64,000 bases of DNA, taken from Clostridia bacterium (GTDB lineage Bacteria > Bacillota > Clostridia > Oscillospirales > CAG-272). The DNA lies in the NCBI GenBank assembly GCA_017472285.1, contig JAFUQQ010000034.1:1-64000 (forward strand), in the 5' to 3' direction. The notes under the pieces are model-generated. The model was not told the origin of the DNA. It made no database searches and was given only the letters and a program-made list of their open reading frames with translations. Positions 60,941 to 64,000 of this stretch are shown here, one piece after another. Position 1 is the stretch's first letter; the number at the start of each line of letters is the position of its first letter. The translations under genes and the position numbers were made by a program.

Positions 60941-60972
60941 GAAAATCCCGCTTCGGCGGGATTTTCTTTTTT
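60941..60972 (+). terminator. Terminator after the histidine phosphatase gene
   Basis: GAAAATCCCGC pairs with GCGGGATTTTC around TTCG, an 11-bp perfect stem, then TTTTTTATT. Confidence 0.93.
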
Positions 60973-61131
60973 ATTTATAGGAAATTGTTCAAAATCGATC
61001 TCGCCGTTTTGCTGTACTTTGATACTGAAAAACTACAAAAAGGCAAGCACTCCGAAATGCTGACGCAGTTCGGAAGTCAGCGGCGATTCGGCGCTTTTTT
61101 GAAAAAATATCAAAAAAATATCGGAAATTTC

Positions 61132-61180
61132 TTGACAAACGGCGCGTATATCACTATAATGTTAATGTAATTGTATACAA
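61132..61180 (+). promoter_or_regulatory. Promoter and GntR-type operator of the gntR-acn unit
   Basis: TTGACA (61132-61137), a 17-nt spacer and TATAAT (61155-61160), then the perfect palindrome TTGTATACAA (61171-61180) at the expected start region. The palindrome fits the FadR-subfamily half-site pattern (TNGTNNNACNA) and is probably bound by the GntR protein encoded next. Confidence 0.8.
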
Positions 61181-61218
61181 GAATACATTTCTCATTTTCA
61201 AACATCAGCGAGGTGGCT

Positions 61219-61875
61219 ATGATCCATAAAGAAAACGCTTCTTTAGAAGCGAAAGTTTATATCGAATTACAGGATGCCATCCTTTCCGAACAGTTCAAAA
61301 AGGGCGAAGCTCTGACGGAAACCGTCCTTTCCGAAAAATTCGGTGTCAGCCGAACACCCGTGCGAAGCGCATTGCAAAGACTTTCTGAGGACGGTCTTGT
61401 CAAGATCGTTCCGAACAGAGGTGCGGTCGTCCTTGGCGTTACAAAGGAAGATATCCTTGATATTTATCGAATCCGTATGCGTCTGGAAGGACTTGCATCC
61501 GCCATGGCAGCGCAAACGATAACGGATGAATACAAGAAAAAATTGACGGAAACTGTGGAGCTTTCGGAATTTTATCTGCAAAAAAACGATACGGAACATC
61601 TCAAGGAATTGGATACCTCGTTTCACCGCATGATCTATGAAGCAAGCGGTAGCCAAACGATTGCACGCATCCTTTCCGATTTGCATCTGCATACAAAAGG
61701 ATATCGCCGTATCGCACTTGCCGTTCCGGGCAGACTCGAAAAAACAACGGAAGAACACCGTGAGATCCTGAATGCCATTCTTGAAGGCAATGCAGAGGAA
61801 GCTGACAGACTCACTTGTGAACATATCGAACACGCGCTTGCCAATATGATGACCGCACTTTCAGATATCGAATAG
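61219..61875 (+). CDS. GntR-family (FadR subfamily) transcriptional regulator
   Basis: 218 residues. Seen: a winged helix-turn-helix (about 10-75) with EALTETVLSEKFGVSRTPVRSALQRL (quoted in parts: TVLSEKFGVSRTPVRSAL) and DGLVKIVPNRGAVV, then an all-helical FCD ligand domain with DIYRIRMRLEGLAS, DTSFHRMIYEAS and EHREILNAILEG supplying Asp and His metal-ligand positions. GAGGTGGCT supports ATG 61219. Its neighbour is aconitase, so a carboxylic-acid ligand such as citrate is a reasonable guess. Confidence 0.9.
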   Translation: MIHKENASLEAKVYIELQDAILSEQFKKGEALTETVLSEKFGVSRTPVRSALQRLSEDGLVKIVPNRGAVVLGVTKEDILDIYRIRMRLEGLASAMAAQTITDEYKKKLTETVELSEFYLQKNDTEHLKELDTSFHRMIYEASGSQTIARILSDLHLHTKGYRRIALAVPGRLEKTTEEHREILNAILEGNAEEADRLTCEHIEHALANMMTALSDIE

Positions 61876-61921
61876 CGAATAATTTTAGAGAATCTTTTAT
61901 AAAAATAAAAGGAGAACCAAT

Positions 61922-63853
61922 ATGGGTTACACAATCGCACAAAAGATCATTAAGAACCATCTCGTTTCGGGCGAAATGAAGGTCGGAACAGAGATCGGAC
62001 TTCGTATCGATCAGACACTTACACAGGACGCAACGGGTACGATGGCATATCTTCAGCTTGAAGCGATGGGCATCGAAAGAGTCAAGACAGAGCTTTCCGT
62101 TGCTTATATCGACCATAATACCTTGCAGGCAGGCTTTGAAAATGCCGATGACCACCGTTATATCCAGACCGTAACCAAAAAGCACGGCATCCGTTTCTCC
62201 CGTCCGGGTAACGGTATCTGCCATCAGGTACATCTCGAACGCTTCTCTGTTCCCGGTAAGACTTTGATCGGCTCGGATAGCCATACACCCACCGCGGGCG
62301 GTATCGGTATGCTTGCGATGGGCGCGGGCGGTCTTGACGTTGCCGTTGCGATGGGCGGCGGTACGTATTATATCACGATGCCCAAGATCATTCATATCAA
62401 TCTCATCGGCAAGCTTTCCGATTACGTCGGCGCAAAGGACGTGATCCTTGAAGTTCTCCGTCTGCTCGGCGTTAAAGGCGGCGTGGGTGCTGTCGTGGAA
62501 TACGGCGGCGAAGGTGTAAAGACGCTTTCCGTTCCCCAGAGAGCGACCATCACGAATATGGGCGCGGAACTCGGTGCGACAACATCTATTTTCCCCGCAG
62601 ATGAAACCACACGCGCATTCCTCGCAGCAGAAGAAAGAGAAGCAGATTTTACTCCGATTTTCCCCGATAAAGATGCCGTTTACGACGCGGAATACACCGT
62701 TAACCTTTCCGCGCTGAAACCCCTTGCGGCTTGTCCTCATAGCCCCGATAACGTAAAAACCGTCGCAGAGCTTGCGGGAATGCCGATCAATCAGGTTTGT
62801 ATCGGTTCCTGCACAAACTCCTCCATGCTCGATATGCTGACCGTTGCGGCAATGCTCAAAGGCAAGACCGTACATCCCGACGTGAGCCTTTCCATCTCCC
62901 CCGGTTCCAAACAGGTTTATACCATGCTCGCACAGTGCGGCGCACTTGCTGATCTGATCGCAGCAGGCGCAAGAATCCTCGAATGTGCTTGCGGTCCTTG
63001 CATCGGTATGGGCTTCTCCCCGAAATCCGCAGGTGTCAGCCTCCGTACCTTCAACCGTAACTTCCTCGCGCGCAGTGGTACAGCAGACGCACAGGTTTAT
63101 CTCGTTTCTCCCGAAACAGCGGCGGCTTCCGCCATCACAGGTGTTTTCACAGACCCGACAACACTCGGCACAGCACCTGAAATTGCTGTTCCCACGCATT
63201 TTGTTATCAACGATAATCTCATTGAAATGCCCGCTTCCGCTGAAGATGCGGCAGAAATCACCGTAGAACGTGGTCCGAATATCAAACCGATTCCCGTCGG
63301 CAAAGCACCCGCAGAAGATCTTTCCTGTGAACTCATTCTTAAAGTCGGTGACAATATCACGACAGACCATATCATGCCCGCAGGCACGAAGATTCTGCCC
63401 TACCGTTCTAACGTACCGAAGCTTTCCGAATTCTGCTTCACCGTTTGCGATAAAGAATTCCCCGAACGCGCAAAGGCGAAAAACGGAGGTATCATCGTCG
63501 GCGGTGTCAACTACGGTCAGGGTTCTTCCCGTGAACACGCAGCTCTCGTTCCGCTTTATCTCGGCATTAAGGCTGTTATTGCAAAGAGCTTCGCGCGTAT
63601 CCACGTCGCCAACCTCATCAATTTCGGTATCATTCCGCTGACTTTTGCAAATCCCGAAGATTATGACAGAATCAACGAAGGTGATGCACTCGAAATTGCA
63701 GGCTTTGCAAACGGTGTCGCAACCTCCGACAAGCTCATCCTCAAGGATACCACAAAGGGTATTGAAATTCCGCTCGTACTCACAGCAACCGAACGTCAGA
63801 GAGCCATTCTCGGCGCGGGCGGTCTGCTCAATTACACAAGAGCAAACGGATGA
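61922..63853 (+). CDS. acn: Aconitate hydratase
   Basis: 643 residues; a 4Fe-4S enzyme interconverting citrate and isocitrate in the cytosol, of the shorter single-chain (mitochondrial-like) class. Seen: IGSDSHTPTAGGIGMLAMG, the cluster cysteines in GSCTNSS and CACGPCIGMG, DNITTDHIMPAG, and the swivel-domain GGVNYGQGSSREHAAL with active-site Ser/Arg. AAAGGAG precedes the ATG. It lies 46 nt after the GntR gene under the same promoter. A related hydro-lyase such as homoaconitase cannot be fully excluded. Confidence 0.92.
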   Translation: MGYTIAQKIIKNHLVSGEMKVGTEIGLRIDQTLTQDATGTMAYLQLEAMGIERVKTELSVAYIDHNTLQAGFENADDHRYIQTVTKKHGIRFSRPGNGICHQVHLERFSVPGKTLIGSDSHTPTAGGIGMLAMGAGGLDVAVAMGGGTYYITMPKIIHINLIGKLSDYVGAKDVILEVLRLLGVKGGVGAVVEYGGEGVKTLSVPQRATITNMGAELGATTSIFPADETTRAFLAAEEREADFTPIFPDKDAVYDAEYTVNLSALKPLAACPHSPDNVKTVAELAGMPINQVCIGSCTNSSMLDMLTVAAMLKGKTVHPDVSLSISPGSKQVYTMLAQCGALADLIAAGARILECACGPCIGMGFSPKSAGVSLRTFNRNFLARSGTADAQVYLVSPETAAASAITGVFTDPTTLGTAPEIAVPTHFVINDNLIEMPASAEDAAEITVERGPNIKPIPVGKAPAEDLSCELILKVGDNITTDHIMPAGTKILPYRSNVPKLSEFCFTVCDKEFPERAKAKNGGIIVGGVNYGQGSSREHAALVPLYLGIKAVIAKSFARIHVANLINFGIIPLTFANPEDYDRINEGDALEIAGFANGVATSDKLILKDTTKGIEIPLVLTATERQRAILGAGGLLNYTRANG

Positions 63854-63916
63854 TTTTTCGGGGCGACCTCCCCGAATCCCTCTGCAAAAACTTTTATATG
63901 TGAAAGGATAATCCCC

Positions 63917-64000
63917 ATGGAAAATAACGAAAACAAGAACTATAAAGAAAAGATCGTTGACGCACTGGATGCCGTAGAAACCGTTGTGACGGCAGGTGTC
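63917..64000 (+). CDS. N-terminus of an unidentified protein cut by the window edge
   Basis: 28 codons from ATG 63917 with AAAGGATAATCCCC upstream: MENNENKNYKEKIVDALDAV, then ETVVTAGV, with hydrophobic sequence beginning at the edge. A membrane protein such as a signal peptidase is possible, but the fragment is too short to say. A short G-rich hairpin (63859-63877) separates it from acn. Confidence 0.6.
   Translation, partial: MENNENKNYKEKIVDALDAVETVVTAGV

Noticed and set aside
61811-63604. Minus-strand open frame of 597 codons opposite aconitase
   Set aside because: Antisense to a clear aconitase with both cluster motifs; Cys/His/Arg-rich composition typical of shadows.

Overview
The window looks like chromosome of an anaerobic, endospore-forming member of the Bacillota (class Clostridia), probably from the gut. 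The support is a spoIIGA-sigE pair behind a Spo0A-type promoter, a dnaG-rpoD operon, strong AGGAGG-type ribosome sites, sigma-A promoters with 17-bp spacers, xylan-type glycosidases, BspA-type leucine-rich repeats, and GC content in the mid-forties by impression. I cannot name a genus.

Layout. 1-20.4 kb is mostly minus-strand core genome: a lone trpB, a very large lipoprotein, rpoD and dnaG, a YigZ-family gene, hflX, rpmE, sigE and spoIIGA, a frameshifted DUF2493 gene divergent from a ribbon-helix-helix protein, a YnbB-type PLP enzyme, three consecutive M42 aminopeptidase genes, murD and rsmA. At 20.4-31.6 kb are tRNA-Thr, a UvrD-like helicase, a YjbR protein, a flavodoxin-type oxidoreductase, a GH120 beta-xylosidase, a BspA-like protein, a GH43 enzyme, a CPBP protease and an XRE regulator. 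At 31.7-42 kb are two GNAT acetyltransferases, a YwaF-type membrane protein, RqcH, a B12-binding radical SAM protein and a YfhO-type membrane protein.

42-45.2 kb is accessory DNA: a GGCC-type restriction-modification pair (NgoPII-like nuclease, HaeIII/NgoPII-like methylase), a metallopeptidase gene with an in-frame amber stop, and nested inverted-repeat elements. 45.2-48.1 kb is a deoC-deoD-pdp nucleoside salvage operon with a near-consensus promoter. tRNA-Leu and the initiator tRNA-fMet follow.

48.3-55.4 kb is a 7.1-kb integrative element inserted in the tRNA-fMet 3' end and bounded by 48-bp direct repeats. It carries a tyrosine integrase, a MerR/excisionase-like protein, a DUF927 ATPase, a DUF1643 protein, a Mor-type regulator, a 51-aa Cys-rich protein and three unknown proteins. 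It has no structural, relaxase or secretion genes, so it is best read as a satellite or minimal integrative element.

55.6-64 kb returns to chromosome: a small membrane protein, a Nif11-type leader peptide with a Cys-rich core, an MFS transporter, a TIM-barrel isomerase, a PTH2-type hydrolase, a DUF554 protein, a histidine phosphatase, and a GntR regulator heading an aconitase operon.

Five copies of a hairpin-headed intergenic repeat recur across the window. Four of them abut a start codon, and in those the conserved end lies in or next to the ribosome binding site. GGCC, the expected target of the resident R-M pair, is strikingly rare throughout.
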